A stretch of DNA of 64,000 nt, from contig NZ_AORV01000065.1 in assembly GCF_000350485.1 (NCBI RefSeq), forward strand, positions 248,001-312,000, read 5' to 3'. A program made the position numbers and the translations under genes. How positions within the stretch are numbered: position 1 is the stretch's first letter; each line of letters starts with the position of its first letter. This DNA comes from Ruminiclostridium cellobioparum subsp. termitidis CT1112 (lineage in GTDB: Bacteria > Bacillota > Clostridia > Acetivibrionales > DSM-1351). The notes beneath the pieces were generated by a model. That model ran no database searches and was not told the origin of the DNA. It saw nothing but the letters and a program-made list of their open reading frames with translations. Shown here one piece after another: positions 46,478-56,297 of the stretch.

Positions 46478-47347
46478 ATGTCCAGCTGTTGCCTGCGTCT
46501 TAAGGAGCTGATGAATTCCTTTGCTCCCAAGGAGCAGAAAATCGCAAAGTTTATACTTGATTTTCCCGGCGAAGTTGTAAATATGTCCATAGAGGAGTTG
46601 GCCGATGCTTGCGGCACCAGTATGTCCTCGGTTGTCAGGCTCTGCAAGTCTGCCAATTATTCAGGCTATAAGGAGCTCTGCCGTATGCTGTTCACAGACC
46701 TGGCCCTTGAGCAGCAGGAGGTCACACCCTACAATGACGTAAGGCCCGGTGATTCCACCGAATCCATCGTGCAAAGCGTTTGCAGCAGCAATATCAAATC
46801 AATTGAAAATACCAGGGCATTTCTGGATATCGAAATTCTTGACCGCGCCATAGATGTAATAAGTGCTGCAAAGCGTGTGGACTTTTACGGTGTGGGCACC
46901 TCAGGAATCATAGCAATGGATGCTCATAATAAATTTGTACGTATTCATAAGCTCTCCATGTCCAGTTCCGATCCCCACGACCAGCTTTTATGCGCCACCA
47001 GCCTCCAAAAAGGAGACGTGGCAGTACTTATCTCGTATAGCGGCGATACAAAGGATATCCTTGAAACAGCCGAAGTAATACGGAAAACAGACGCAACATT
47101 AATAAGCATCACCTGTTACAGCAAGAATCCTCTCAGCCAGAAAGCCGACATCAGCCTGTATTCCTCATCTTCCGAGACATTGATCCGCAGCGGTGTAATG
47201 GGGCAGAGAATCGGACAGCTTACAATTATTGATATTTTGTACACTGCTGTGGTAAGCCGGCTTTACGGCTCTGTAAAAATCCATCTGGATGAAACAAGGC
47301 TGCTCTCGGCACGGAAGCATCTCCATGGAGGCAACCAATACCAGTAA
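46478..47347 (+). CDS. MurR/RpiR-family transcriptional regulator (copy 2)
   Basis: 289 residues, paralogue of the regulator at 38525: HTH_6 (MSIEELADACGTSMSSVVRL) and SIS domain (VDFYGVGTSGIIAMDAH, VAVLISYSGDTKDIL). AAGGAGG before the ATG. Last gene of the isomerase operon, so it is co-expressed with the enzymes and could feed back on them. Differences in the HTH suggest a distinct DNA target from copy 1. Confidence 0.93.
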   Translation: MSSCCLRLKELMNSFAPKEQKIAKFILDFPGEVVNMSIEELADACGTSMSSVVRLCKSANYSGYKELCRMLFTDLALEQQEVTPYNDVRPGDSTESIVQSVCSSNIKSIENTRAFLDIEILDRAIDVISAAKRVDFYGVGTSGIIAMDAHNKFVRIHKLSMSSSDPHDQLLCATSLQKGDVAVLISYSGDTKDILETAEVIRKTDATLISITCYSKNPLSQKADISLYSSSSETLIRSGVMGQRIGQLTIIDILYTAVVSRLYGSVKIHLDETRLLSARKHLHGGNQYQ

Positions 47348-47392
47348 TCGCATCAGTGAGATTCAGTCAAGCACCTGATTAAGGGCTGCTCA

Positions 47393-47446
47393 AAAAGTAC
47401 AAACCTGAAATTTTTATGTTTTACCACATTTCAGGTTTGTACTTTT
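47393..47446. terminator. Bidirectional terminator with 19-base perfect stem
   Basis: AAAAGTACAAACCTGAAAT pairs with its complement at 47428-47446 around a 16-base loop. T-runs on both sides; two genes converge here. The flank AAGGGCTGCTCAAAA resembles the GGGGCTGTCTCA ends of the other hairpin elements. Confidence 0.88.
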
Positions 47447-47464
47447 AATATAACTTCCCTTTTA

Positions 47465-49933
47465 TCAAAGTTGTACCCTCAGCCCAGACTTAAAGACGTA
47501 CCTGTAATTGAGCGCCGTTGCCATTATTTCGGCAAGAACCGCCATGCAGAGAAAACCGGCTCCGAATGCAAGCAGGATATAAGGTGAAACAGCAAACCGA
47601 AGATTCCAGCCCACCATATTATTCATGCCCTTTGTCATAATCCACCCCAGCATCACACCGGAGGCCTCCCCGACGACAATGCCGAAAATGCCGTAAAGAA
47701 TGCCTTCTATCCCGCTTTGCAGCATCAGATCCCATTTTGCGGCTCCAAGCAGTTTTGTGACAGCCAGAGAATACCCGTTATTCTTTATATTCATAGAAAT
47801 GGAATTGACGAGTATCAGAATACCTGCCATAACCAATACGACGATCATGCAGTCAATGAGAGAAAGAAACTGCCCGTCTGATTTTTGTTCTGCATTTCGC
47901 ATTGCATCCATGCTTAGCACCTGAATGAAGCTATCGTTGACACTCCGTGCAATGCCTGCTTTCAGGCTGTCAAAATCCGCATCGCTCTTTTTAAACACGT
48001 TGACGGCCCGGATGGTATAATTTTCGAAGGTACTCAAAAATGCATCCTCCGAGATGATGCCTGTCATCCCGTTATTATTCAAGGTTTCATAAGTTCCCAC
48101 GATTTTGAACGTCTGCATTCCTGTCCCGGTATCCACTGTAACGGTATCGCCCTCTTTTAGCCCCAGGTCGTTCGCCGCTTTCTTCGACAGGATCATGGTA
48201 TTTTTGTCAGAGAGCTTCCGTGCTGTATCCCTGCCTATTTCCCAATATTCCGAGAAGTTCTTCAAGGTGGTGTCGTCAAGCCTGTAACCTTTCATCTGCA
48301 CGTTATCACTGCCGAGCTTCAGGTATTTCTGGTAAATGGGATAGGCCCTGTCCACGCCCTTTGCCTCCCCAATCTTTTGCAGCGTATCGCTGTCGATGCT
48401 TTTGCCCGTCACAGAGGAAACAATTGCGTCACCATAATAAAAGCCTCTTTCCATCCGTTCTATGGCGTCGCCGATTTCGCTGACGATCAAGTAAACACCT
48501 GTCGAAATTGCAATAACAAAAGAAAAAAGTACAGCCAGATTGATGGCCTTTCCAGACTGCTTGAACAGGTTGTTTTTCACCGTAAAGCCGTTGAAGGGAG
48601 AAATGCGGTTGACAGGTTTCAAAGTCAGCCGCACAAAAGGAAGAAAAAAGACAAGTGCGGCAAAATATATGCCGGCCGCAAGCGCCACAAAGGTAACGAG
48701 CTTTCCGAGGGATGAGGAACCCAGTAAAATCCGGAGGACAACCAAAAATGCAAACAATACGCCCGCTGCAAGCTTGCGTTTCAAACCGACTGCATTCTTG
48801 CGGTCATATTGCCTGAAACCCGATACAATACTCTCCCTTGCGGCCCGCCGGGAAGCTGGAAGAGATGTAAGCAGGCACAGGAGCACGGCACTGATTGCCA
48901 CGGCGCCAATCCCGGTCAGGGGGAACGAAACCCGGATCGTCATCCCACCGCCGCTGAAAGAATTATCTACAAGGCGGATCAGCCCCAAGGAGCCGAAAGC
49001 ACCCAGTGCAATCCCCAAAGCGGTTCCGATACAGCCGGTAATTAAGCTCTTTTCCAGTATAAGCCCGGTGATGGACGTTCCTTTTGCGCCCAAAACCTTG
49101 AGAATGGAATTCTTCCCGCGCATTCTCCGTACAAACTCATTGACCGTGACGTTGATCAAAAAACCGCCCAAAAGCAGCGTCAGCAGACCAAAGCCCAGCA
49201 TAACATCAAAGAGAGAGCTTGCCTGATTGAGAAATTCCTCCGCCTTTCCGGCAGGATAATCAACCGTATAGCTGCCATTCAAAGCCTTTTGAAGCAATGC
49301 CTTTTCCTTTTTTACGTCTGTGCCGGATTTCAGCATCAGCTTATAGGTCATGGTTCCATATTCATTATAATGGCGGATATCGGTCAGGATACATTGACAA
49401 AAATTGCCGGTGGCAATGCCTGCATCCTGTACTATGCCCGAAATGCAGTAAGTGAAGCTGCCCCGGTTTGTCCGTATCAGCATCTTGTCCCCTGTTTTCA
49501 GCTGGAACAGAGATTCCATATTCTCGGTAATCAAGCATTCTCCGTTTTCCGGAAGCTTTCCCTTCAGCAGCTTATAGCCGCCATACTCCGCTTCCCTTCC
49601 GAAATCTGCCGCCATCAGCGTAAGCGTATGGTAGCTGCCGGCCTTTTGGTAATAGGAATCCTCGCTGAAAAACGGAACCGAGTCTTTAATAGAAGAATCC
49701 TTGTAATTTAAAATGGCATTGCTGACCTTTTGATCAGCAACAGAGGTTACAATCAAGTCAGCCCCGGAACTCCCCTCAGCCGCCATTTTAAAAAACTCCT
49801 GTTTCGTGGAGGAAATGGTAGTGGATGTAGCAACGATCAGCGCCACCCCCAGCATAACGGCCAGTATTGAAAGTATGTTTTTTGTTTTCTCCTGAAAAAA
49901 CTCCCGTTTAAGCAGCAATCCTCTCCAGCTCAT
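47465..49933 (-). CDS. ABC transporter permease, FtsX/MacB type
   Basis: 822 residues with one N-terminal membrane helix, a MacB_PCD-like extracellular domain, three helices with the FtsX core (~245-380), a second extracellular domain and three more helices (~690-815). The duplicated FtsX layout is that of antimicrobial-peptide or lipoprotein efflux permeases. It overlaps the ATPase by ATGA. Likely exports or extracts a hydrophobic substrate or peptide. Confidence 0.92.
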   Translation of the reverse strand: MSWRGLLLKREFFQEKTKNILSILAVMLGVALIVATSTTISSTKQEFFKMAAEGSSGADLIVTSVADQKVSNAILNYKDSSIKDSVPFFSEDSYYQKAGSYHTLTLMAADFGREAEYGGYKLLKGKLPENGECLITENMESLFQLKTGDKMLIRTNRGSFTYCISGIVQDAGIATGNFCQCILTDIRHYNEYGTMTYKLMLKSGTDVKKEKALLQKALNGSYTVDYPAGKAEEFLNQASSLFDVMLGFGLLTLLLGGFLINVTVNEFVRRMRGKNSILKVLGAKGTSITGLILEKSLITGCIGTALGIALGAFGSLGLIRLVDNSFSGGGMTIRVSFPLTGIGAVAISAVLLCLLTSLPASRRAARESIVSGFRQYDRKNAVGLKRKLAAGVLFAFLVVLRILLGSSSLGKLVTFVALAAGIYFAALVFFLPFVRLTLKPVNRISPFNGFTVKNNLFKQSGKAINLAVLFSFVIAISTGVYLIVSEIGDAIERMERGFYYGDAIVSSVTGKSIDSDTLQKIGEAKGVDRAYPIYQKYLKLGSDNVQMKGYRLDDTTLKNFSEYWEIGRDTARKLSDKNTMILSKKAANDLGLKEGDTVTVDTGTGMQTFKIVGTYETLNNNGMTGIISEDAFLSTFENYTIRAVNVFKKSDADFDSLKAGIARSVNDSFIQVLSMDAMRNAEQKSDGQFLSLIDCMIVVLVMAGILILVNSISMNIKNNGYSLAVTKLLGAAKWDLMLQSGIEGILYGIFGIVVGEASGVMLGWIMTKGMNNMVGWNLRFAVSPYILLAFGAGFLCMAVLAEIMATALNYRYVFKSGLRVQL

Positions 49934-50613
49934 ATGATCACCCCGTCTTTGAGTTCGATTACGCGGTCGGCAATAGACCTTTCCCCGGCAGAATGGGTCA
50001 CCATCAGCAGTGTGGCACCCTGCTCCCGGTTGATCTGCTGAAGCAGCTCAAGAACTTCTGTCCGATTTTTGCTGTCAAGATTTCCAGTCGGCTCATCGGC
50101 AAAAATGACCGCCGGTGCGGCCACCAGTGCACGTGCTACCGCAACCCGCTGATTCTGCCCGCCCGAAAGCTGCTCAGGCGTGTGCTTCATCCTGTCCTCC
50201 AGTCCGACATAAAGCAGCAGCTGTTCTGCCTGCTCACGGGCTTTTTTAATTGGCGCTTTTTGAATCAGCAGCGGCATCATCACGTTTTCCAAGGCCGTAA
50301 GCTCGGGCAGCAGATGAAACTGCTGGAACACAAAGCCCACGTTTTTGCGCCGGAACATGGCTCTGCCCGATTCGCTCAATTTGCAGATGTCGGTGCCGGC
50401 AAGGTCTATCTCTCCCCTGTCTGCATTCTCAAGCCCGGCCAGCAGGTGGAGCAGGGTGCTTTTTCCAGACCCGCTTTCCCCATGAACTATGATAAATTCG
50501 CCTTTCTTAACCGAAAACCCGATATTTTTCAAGACCGGTATTTTACCGCCAGAATAGCTTTTACCTAAAGAACTGACTTTCAGGATCTCTTCATCCTGCC
50601 TGATGGTTTCCAT
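49930..50613 (-). CDS. ABC transporter ATP-binding protein, MacB/LolD type
   Basis: 227 residues. Walker A GESGSGKST, Q-loop FVFQQFHLLPEL, signature LSGGQNQRVAVARAL, Walker B VIFADEPTGNLDS and H-loop VTHSAGE are intact. Powers the FtsX-type permease. The ATG at 50613 follows GGGGGTAGGAAT. A terminator separates it from the two-component genes, so it has its own promoter, presumably controlled by that regulator. Confidence 0.95.
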   Translation of the reverse strand: METIRQDEEILKVSSLGKSYSGGKIPVLKNIGFSVKKGEFIIVHGESGSGKSTLLHLLAGLENADRGEIDLAGTDICKLSESGRAMFRRKNVGFVFQQFHLLPELTALENVMMPLLIQKAPIKKAREQAEQLLLYVGLEDRMKHTPEQLSGGQNQRVAVARALVAAPAVIFADEPTGNLDSKNRTEVLELLQQINREQGATLLMVTHSAGERSIADRVIELKDGVII

Positions 50614-50704
50614 TATTCCTACCCCCAAATCAACATGTATTATACGTCCTATTTTAAAAGTCTCCCCGCCGGTCCGAAACATGCCGAAAGTCACAACATA
50701 TCAC

Positions 50705-50749
50705 AAAAAGCAGCCTGAACATTACTAAAGTAATGCCAGGCTGCTTTTT
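50705..50749. terminator. Terminator between the response regulator and the ABC genes
   Basis: AAAAAGCAGCCTG pairs with CAGGCTGCTTTTT, with inner ATTACT/AGTAAT pairs; T5 on both strands. It ends the two-component transcript on the reverse strand. Confidence 0.88.
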
Positions 50750-50764
50750 AATTGTCTATTATGT

Positions 50765-51397
50765 CTATTTTTTATGGAAAAGGGCCAAAAGCTGTGTCCT
50801 CCTTTGGAGGTTCAGTTTATTTAATATTTTGGAGACAGCATTTTTGACTGTCCCTTCGGAGATAAACAACGCATTTGCAATCTCCAGGTTGCTCTGCCCT
50901 TTGGCGATCAGATTTACAATCTGCCGCTCCCTTTCTGTCAGGCCGTCAATTGCCGGCGGCGGCTCGTGCTCCTGTCCGGCGGCGTTTATCGCTTTGATCA
51001 GCTTTGGCGTCACATCCGGGTCAAAGATCATTTTGTCCTGATAAGCATTCTTAATGCTTTTAATAATGAAATCAACGTCACTGTCTTTCAGTAAATAGCC
51101 GCTGATTCCGCTCTTGATACCATTGAACAGGTATTCATCCTCATTAAAAGTGGTTAAGATAATTATTTTTACCTTCGGGTACTGTGCCTTGATTTTTCCT
51201 GTGGCCTGTATTCCATCCATCTTGGGCATCCGCACATCCATCAGGATCACATCAACAATATGTTCTCCCAGTTGTGACAGAGCTTCATAGCCGTTTCCTG
51301 CTTCGCTTACAACCTGTATTTCAGGATCGAGGGATAAAATTTTTTTCAGGCCTTCCCGAACAACAACCTGATCGTCCGCGATCATAACTTTTATCAT
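50765..51397 (-). CDS. NarL/LuxR-family response regulator
   Basis: 210 residues. Receiver domain with Asp8-Asp9 and phospho-acceptor Asp54 (LMDVRMPKMDG); C-terminal LuxR HTH (GLTERERQIVNLIAKGQSNLEIANALF). It overlaps the kinase by ATGA. The ABC exporter just downstream is the obvious target, as in bacitracin- or lantibiotic-response systems, although those usually use OmpR-type pairs. Confidence 0.95.
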   Translation of the reverse strand: MIKVMIADDQVVVREGLKKILSLDPEIQVVSEAGNGYEALSQLGEHIVDVILMDVRMPKMDGIQATGKIKAQYPKVKIIILTTFNEDEYLFNGIKSGISGYLLKDSDVDFIIKSIKNAYQDKMIFDPDVTPKLIKAINAAGQEHEPPPAIDGLTERERQIVNLIAKGQSNLEIANALFISEGTVKNAVSKILNKLNLQRRTQLLALFHKK

Positions 51398-52584
51398 GTT
51401 TCAATTCCTCCCGGCAGTATGGCTCGGATAGTAAAGCCCTTATTTTTTGCACTGGTGAAGCTTATTTCTCCGCCGGTTTCCTCCACGCGCTCCATAATAC
51501 CGCTGAGACCGAAAGACTTGTGGATATCTGCACAGCCCGAACCGTTATCCTCAATGACAAGTTCAACACCATCTTCCCTGCAGTGAATGGAAATCTGTAT
51601 CGAGCTTGCGCTGCCGTGCCGGATGCTGTTGGTTATTCCCTCGCGTATGGCCTTATGTATGACCTCTTTGACATGACCGGGGGCCTTATCCGCCTCACTG
51701 TCATAATCCAGACCGATCCTAACAAGGCCCAGTTCGTCGAATTTTTGAATAATGCACTGGATTTCTTCGCGCAGGTTGATGTTTTTATCCAGCTCCCGCA
51801 AGCTATATACGCTGCTTCGCAGGTTTGTGACGCACTCCTTGAGGAGATTCTCAATCTCGTCGAGCTGTTTGTCCTTTTCTTCCTGGCTTTTGCCCTGAAT
51901 TGCTTTTAAATATTGTACGTTCATCACCACCGCCATGAGGGAGTGTCCGAGCGAATCATGAAGTTCCTGTGATATGCTGCCCCTTTCCTTCGCAAGGAGA
52001 TATTCCCGTTCCTGAAAAGAGTATTCGATCAGATTGGCATTAAGAACCTTCAGCCGTTCCCGTTCCCATTTGAAATAGTGTATCCAGGCAAAAATGAGTA
52101 ATATCAGGGCATAGCAGACAAACACCACAATGATGTCTGAAAAACCGTGCCTGAAAATTTCATGCTCCGTCACAAAAATGGCGTAGCCCTCCGCGCCCAT
52201 AAATCCGGCGAAATGGAATGCCACCAGTGCCTTCGGTACTTTGCCTTTTTGTATGGTGAAAATATCGTGGAGCAGGAAGAAGTAATATATCTGGACCATG
52301 TCGGCTCTTCTTGCTGTAAAGAACAATAAGCACAGAGTAATGGACAGAATTAAAAAGGCGGCAGAATGTCTGCCGACAAACGGCAGGCACAGCCTTCCAA
52401 TATCAAGCAGAATCAGCAGGGTTACAATTACAAATAAAAGCACAAATAACGGTGAGTTCTGCCGTAGGACAACGCTTATCCCCACCGCCGCCCAGACAAG
52501 CAGAACAAACCGGGCCGCCAGATAAGGCATTTTCATATTTAAAATTTTTTGCAGAAACTTTATCATATCAAAAGGAGTTTTCAT
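51394..52584 (-). CDS. NarL-type sensor histidine kinase (HisKA_3)
   Basis: 396 residues. About six membrane helices (~20-170) without a large extracellular loop, then HisKA_3 with phospho-His209 in SQELHDSLGHSLMAVV and HATPase with NSIRHG and DNGSGC. LiaS/DesK-like layout; such kinases sense the membrane itself or act with an accessory transporter. Binding site before the ATG is weak (AGAGATG). Confidence 0.93.
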   Translation of the reverse strand: MKTPFDMIKFLQKILNMKMPYLAARFVLLVWAAVGISVVLRQNSPLFVLLFVIVTLLILLDIGRLCLPFVGRHSAAFLILSITLCLLFFTARRADMVQIYYFFLLHDIFTIQKGKVPKALVAFHFAGFMGAEGYAIFVTEHEIFRHGFSDIIVVFVCYALILLIFAWIHYFKWERERLKVLNANLIEYSFQEREYLLAKERGSISQELHDSLGHSLMAVVMNVQYLKAIQGKSQEEKDKQLDEIENLLKECVTNLRSSVYSLRELDKNINLREEIQCIIQKFDELGLVRIGLDYDSEADKAPGHVKEVIHKAIREGITNSIRHGSASSIQISIHCREDGVELVIEDNGSGCADIHKSFGLSGIMERVEETGGEISFTSAKNKGFTIRAILPGGIET

Positions 52585-52606
52585 AATATTTTCATCTCTA
52601 AAATCT

Positions 52607-53512
52607 CTACAGCCATTTCTTTAAAAATTCCAGAGCGTAAGTCCTCATCTCCTGTGTTTCATAGTGTCCCACCGGGTACTTTTTCAACTCAAAACATTCG
52701 CTGCTGTTATCATTCAGGTATATTTCCCTCAATTCCTCATTGACTGAATCCAAACCCTTATGAGGAGTGATCCTGTCAAAGATTCCATTCATGCTCAAGT
52801 GGGGTCTGGGGCAAATGAGAGCATTTATCCGGGCAGTTGAAAAGTATTTCAGCAGACCGGGCACATAATAATATACACCGTGCTTGTCAATGCCCTGGGT
52901 TTCGATCAATGAGTTATACTCGGTCATACTGCAGATGTCAACGCATACCTTGATCCTTTCATCCACAGCCGAAAGCCACCATGCCTTGTTTCCGCCCATG
53001 GACATACCCAGTGTGGCAATACGCCCGGTATCCACATCAGGTCTTGTAAAGAGGTAGTCAATGGCTCTCATGCTGTCATAAACCATCATTCCCCACATTA
53101 CCCGCCCTTTCCAGAGCATTTCCTTGAATATCTCGGTTTCAGTTCTTCCCCTTCTATCTCCAAAAGCCCATTCATCTATGCAAAGTACCGAAAAACCGCA
53201 TTCGGCAAGGTCATTTGCATATGAAGCCCTGTTCAGGTAGGGTGCACCGTTTATCAGCTCCTGCCTGCCTACATCATAATGTCCTCCATGGGAATGATTG
53301 AATATTACTACGGGAGTTTTTTCTCCTGCCTTTTTTGGAGTTATAAAATAAGCGGGTACCGGCTCAATACCGTTCAGGTCCAATATGAGATTTTCCAAAT
53401 GGAATTTTTCTCTTTCCTCCCTGGAAATCAGCCTTGAATTCACAGGAGCCCGCCTGTCGGGCAAGTCCCCCAACAACCCGTATAGTTTTGCTCTGTCCTC
53501 GGTCCTGCTCAT
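52607..53512 (-). CDS. Alpha/beta hydrolase, acetyl-xylan-esterase/dienelactone-hydrolase-like
   Basis: 301 residues, cytoplasmic. VVIFNHSHGGHYD is the oxyanion loop, LGMSMGGNKAWWLS holds nucleophile Ser171, NGIFDRITP gives the acid and YPVGHYET the His. The early HLENLILDLNGIEPVPAYF strand matches esterases that trim acylated sugars. Substrate not defined. AAGGTGGGG precedes the ATG. Confidence 0.85.
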   Translation of the reverse strand: MSRTEDRAKLYGLLGDLPDRRAPVNSRLISREEREKFHLENLILDLNGIEPVPAYFITPKKAGEKTPVVIFNHSHGGHYDVGRQELINGAPYLNRASYANDLAECGFSVLCIDEWAFGDRRGRTETEIFKEMLWKGRVMWGMMVYDSMRAIDYLFTRPDVDTGRIATLGMSMGGNKAWWLSAVDERIKVCVDICSMTEYNSLIETQGIDKHGVYYYVPGLLKYFSTARINALICPRPHLSMNGIFDRITPHKGLDSVNEELREIYLNDNSSECFELKKYPVGHYETQEMRTYALEFLKKWL

Positions 53513-53528
53513 ATTTCCCCCACCTTAA

Positions 53529-54227
53529 TTATATTGAATGATTATTTTTCTTTTTTCCTGCTGCTTTATGTTTTCCGGATACCGGCCTGGGTTTTCCATT
53601 TGTTGACTTCAAATTTACCGAGGGCTTTTTACCGGCTGTAATATTCTGATTTCTTTTCAAGTTCTTCCGCCTGGTCACAGAGTATCCAAAATAGCCCAAA
53701 GAAGCCCCCAGAGGGTAGTACTCTCCGTGGGAATAGCATATAAGCTCCGCTTTATGAAGATCCAATTTCCCATTTTCGTCCAGAAGCTTTTCGTCCACAT
53801 TGGTTGCTACCACTTCAGCCAGGAACAAATCATGTGAACCCAGCTCCATAACCTGCCTGACCACGCACTCAAGATTTACGGGACATTCCCTTATTAATGG
53901 AACCTCAACTTTGGAAGCACTTTCGGGTGTCAGCTTCATTTCTGCAAATTTATCAACATCCTTCCCCGATTTTACACCGCAGAAATCTGTAGCAAAAGTC
54001 AGATTCCTCGTGGGAAGATTTATAACAAATTGTCCTTTTTGTTTAATCAATTCATAGGAATATCTTTGTTTCCTCACTGATATAGATACCATGGGCGGAT
54101 CGGAATTTATTGTTCCCGCCCACGCAAGAGTAATAATATTAGGTTTTCCATCACTGTCTGAACAGGATACCATGACCACAGGCACCGGATTCAGCATGGT
54201 GGAAGGCTTCCATATCTGTTTAGCCAA
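53529..54227 (-). CDS. Flavin reductase family protein
   Basis: 232 residues, TTG start at 54227 behind AGGAGG. The split-barrel FMN-binding domain (~1-170) shows MLNPVPVVMVSCSD, ITLAWAGTINSDPP and QFVINLP. The tail (~190-232) is a Lys/Arg/Asn-rich extension (KPSVNLKSTNGKPRP) that ordinary members lack; its role is unknown, perhaps nucleic-acid or surface binding. Confidence 0.9.
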   Translation of the reverse strand: MAKQIWKPSTMLNPVPVVMVSCSDSDGKPNIITLAWAGTINSDPPMVSISVRKQRYSYELIKQKGQFVINLPTRNLTFATDFCGVKSGKDVDKFAEMKLTPESASKVEVPLIRECPVNLECVVRQVMELGSHDLFLAEVVATNVDEKLLDENGKLDLHKAELICYSHGEYYPLGASLGYFGYSVTRRKNLKRNQNITAGKKPSVNLKSTNGKPRPVSGKHKAAGKKKNNHSI

Positions 54228-54293
54228 AAAAACCGCCTCCTATCAGCTATATTAATTTAATGTGCTGTGCTAATTGGTTAATCAGCCCTGCAT

Positions 54294-56081
54294 CTACCTG
54301 GATGACATAAATGAAAATACAAAAATCGCAGCCGAATTCCAATAGGTTGCAACTTCATTAGAGGAATAGGAGTTCATATCGTCTATGTAACACTGTGCCG
54401 GAGCTTTTCCCGACAGCTTTGACCTGGACACATCGTCCTCCAGCGCAGAATCGGGACCTCCCACCAGCAGTCCCGGAACCGGTTCGGCCACACCGTCTCC
54501 CACCGATGGTCTGTGGTGGGGCTGCATGACCTTTTTACTGCCGTAGCCTGTAATATAACTTTGATTCATGGTATTTCTGCCAAGGAAATAATGAACGCAG
54601 TTCGCTGCCGTTTCTGTGTATTTTTCATTATTGCTCAATTTATCGGCAATTAATAAATGTATGGCATGATTGGCCACATTCATATTACTTCCCCAGGTGT
54701 ATTCCATTTTATGCATTGCCAGCAGGTAGCCGTCTTTTTCAGCAGTACTGACGAACATATCGGCTTTTTCAAGCCACGCTTTTTTTATTTCTTCAGCCTT
54801 TTTGGAATCAATCGCACTCTGATCTGAAAACAAATATGATATGGCTGCAAAACCGCTTACATTCTGCCACCCCAGTCCAAAACCCTCAGTTCCGTAGTTT
54901 GCCTTAAAATAGTCATTATACTTTTTATCCCCTGTTGCTCTAAGCAGTTCGGCTGCCGCCCAGGCTTTTTCATCCTTGCCTGAGCTGTCGCCGTATTCTC
55001 CCGACGTAACATCCTGAGGATTTTTGTATTGAACAAAATCCTTGTTCGTTTCCAGCCAGTTCCAGGCCTTTAATGAAGCAATCCGGCACTGTTGCGAAAA
55101 AGAGGGGTCAAAGTCCTTAAATATTCTTGAAGCCATGGCTGTTACAGCAGCAAAATCTGCCGTGGCAGTGGTTGATACCGGCATGACCAGAAGCTCATCC
55201 ACATCGGTATCCGGCATGGCAGTCAAATCGGGAAAGTTTCTGGAGGTAACCTTGTGGTACACTCCGCCGGTCTGCTTATCCTGCATTTTCAGCATCCATG
55301 TCAGACCGTATTTTACTTCATCCAAAATATCCGGTATATTGTTGGTGCTCTCAGGTATATTGTATTTATTTTCAAAGCTTTGGGGATAAAACTCATAGGC
55401 CAGCATAAGATCGGCAGCCGTCACGGCAGCAGGCACCACATATCTGCCGTAATCCCCGGCATCATGCCAGCCGCCGCTGACATCTATTTCGGTTTCCTCG
55501 TTCCCATACAGCCTGGCCCTGCCTGTATGGCAGGATGCATGGGCATACTCCCCTGCATATTTTGAGTCCAGTGCCATTCCACACCTTTGATAATATAAGG
55601 CTTTTACCATTGCCTCATTTACTTTTGAAAACAGATTACCGTCACCTATTTTAAAGTCGTAGGATTTTCCAAGGCCTTCAACCGAAATATAGTAACTGCC
55701 GACGGTTTTTAACTCTGAAAAATCAGCATAGGAGACGGTATCACCGCTGGATTCATCATTTACCTTGCCGGTTGTATCCTTGGATAAAACAGCCTTGCCG
55801 GTTGCAGTTTCTATTACCTTGAACTTTTTGTCAAAGCCTTTTATGATTGCAATTTTTTTATCATCAATTTTATAACCGACCTGATTTACAAGTATATTTT
55901 CACTTAATTCCTCGGAATTTGCCGTCCCATTTCCGGCTGCTGAAGAGAGGCCTGTTTCTCCGGCTCCTGCATTGGTTGGCAGGGTACTGTCCGCCGGCTT
56001 TGTTTTTGAGGTGCATGATGCTGTCATAAATATTAGACTCCCGGTTAATGTAATAGTAATTATTCTTTTCAATAAATTCAT
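54294..56081 (-). CDS. GH9 endoglucanase, lipoprotein
   Basis: 595 residues. Lipoprotein signal with MTASC (Cys23), a Ser/Thr/Gly linker, an Ig-like CelD_N domain (~63-150; ILVNQVGYKIDDKKIA) and a GH9 catalytic domain (~155-590). DVSGGWHDAGDYGRY (nucleophile Asp near 205), QPHHRPS and NSYSSNEVATYWNSA with the catalytic Glu are intact. No dockerin or carbohydrate-binding module is present, so the enzyme is held on the membrane rather than in a cellulosome. It cleaves beta-1,4-glucan or xyloglucan-type oligomers. Confidence 0.93.
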   Translation of the reverse strand: MNLLKRIITITLTGSLIFMTASCTSKTKPADSTLPTNAGAGETGLSSAAGNGTANSEELSENILVNQVGYKIDDKKIAIIKGFDKKFKVIETATGKAVLSKDTTGKVNDESSGDTVSYADFSELKTVGSYYISVEGLGKSYDFKIGDGNLFSKVNEAMVKALYYQRCGMALDSKYAGEYAHASCHTGRARLYGNEETEIDVSGGWHDAGDYGRYVVPAAVTAADLMLAYEFYPQSFENKYNIPESTNNIPDILDEVKYGLTWMLKMQDKQTGGVYHKVTSRNFPDLTAMPDTDVDELLVMPVSTTATADFAAVTAMASRIFKDFDPSFSQQCRIASLKAWNWLETNKDFVQYKNPQDVTSGEYGDSSGKDEKAWAAAELLRATGDKKYNDYFKANYGTEGFGLGWQNVSGFAAISYLFSDQSAIDSKKAEEIKKAWLEKADMFVSTAEKDGYLLAMHKMEYTWGSNMNVANHAIHLLIADKLSNNEKYTETAANCVHYFLGRNTMNQSYITGYGSKKVMQPHHRPSVGDGVAEPVPGLLVGGPDSALEDDVSRSKLSGKAPAQCYIDDMNSYSSNEVATYWNSAAIFVFSFMSSR

Positions 56082-56256
56082 ATGTACACTCTACTTTCAG
56101 ACTATTTTAAGAAAATACTCCTTCAATTATATAGCATTTTTAATGTAAATTTATTAATTTTTTATTAATATGCTTTCACGGAAATATGCCATGTATCCGT
56201 ATATAACTAAATATTATACCATATAAGCCAAATACTGCTAATAAATTTTTGTGCAC

Positions 56257-56289
56257 AAAAAAAGCCTTATGTTAACATAAGGCTTTTTT
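56257..56289. terminator. Perfect bidirectional terminator
   Basis: A perfect palindrome (AAAAAAGCCTTATGTT and its complement) with six T at the end on either strand. It lies just after the reductase gene's stop on the reverse strand. Confidence 0.9.
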
Positions 56290-56297
56290 AATCAAGC

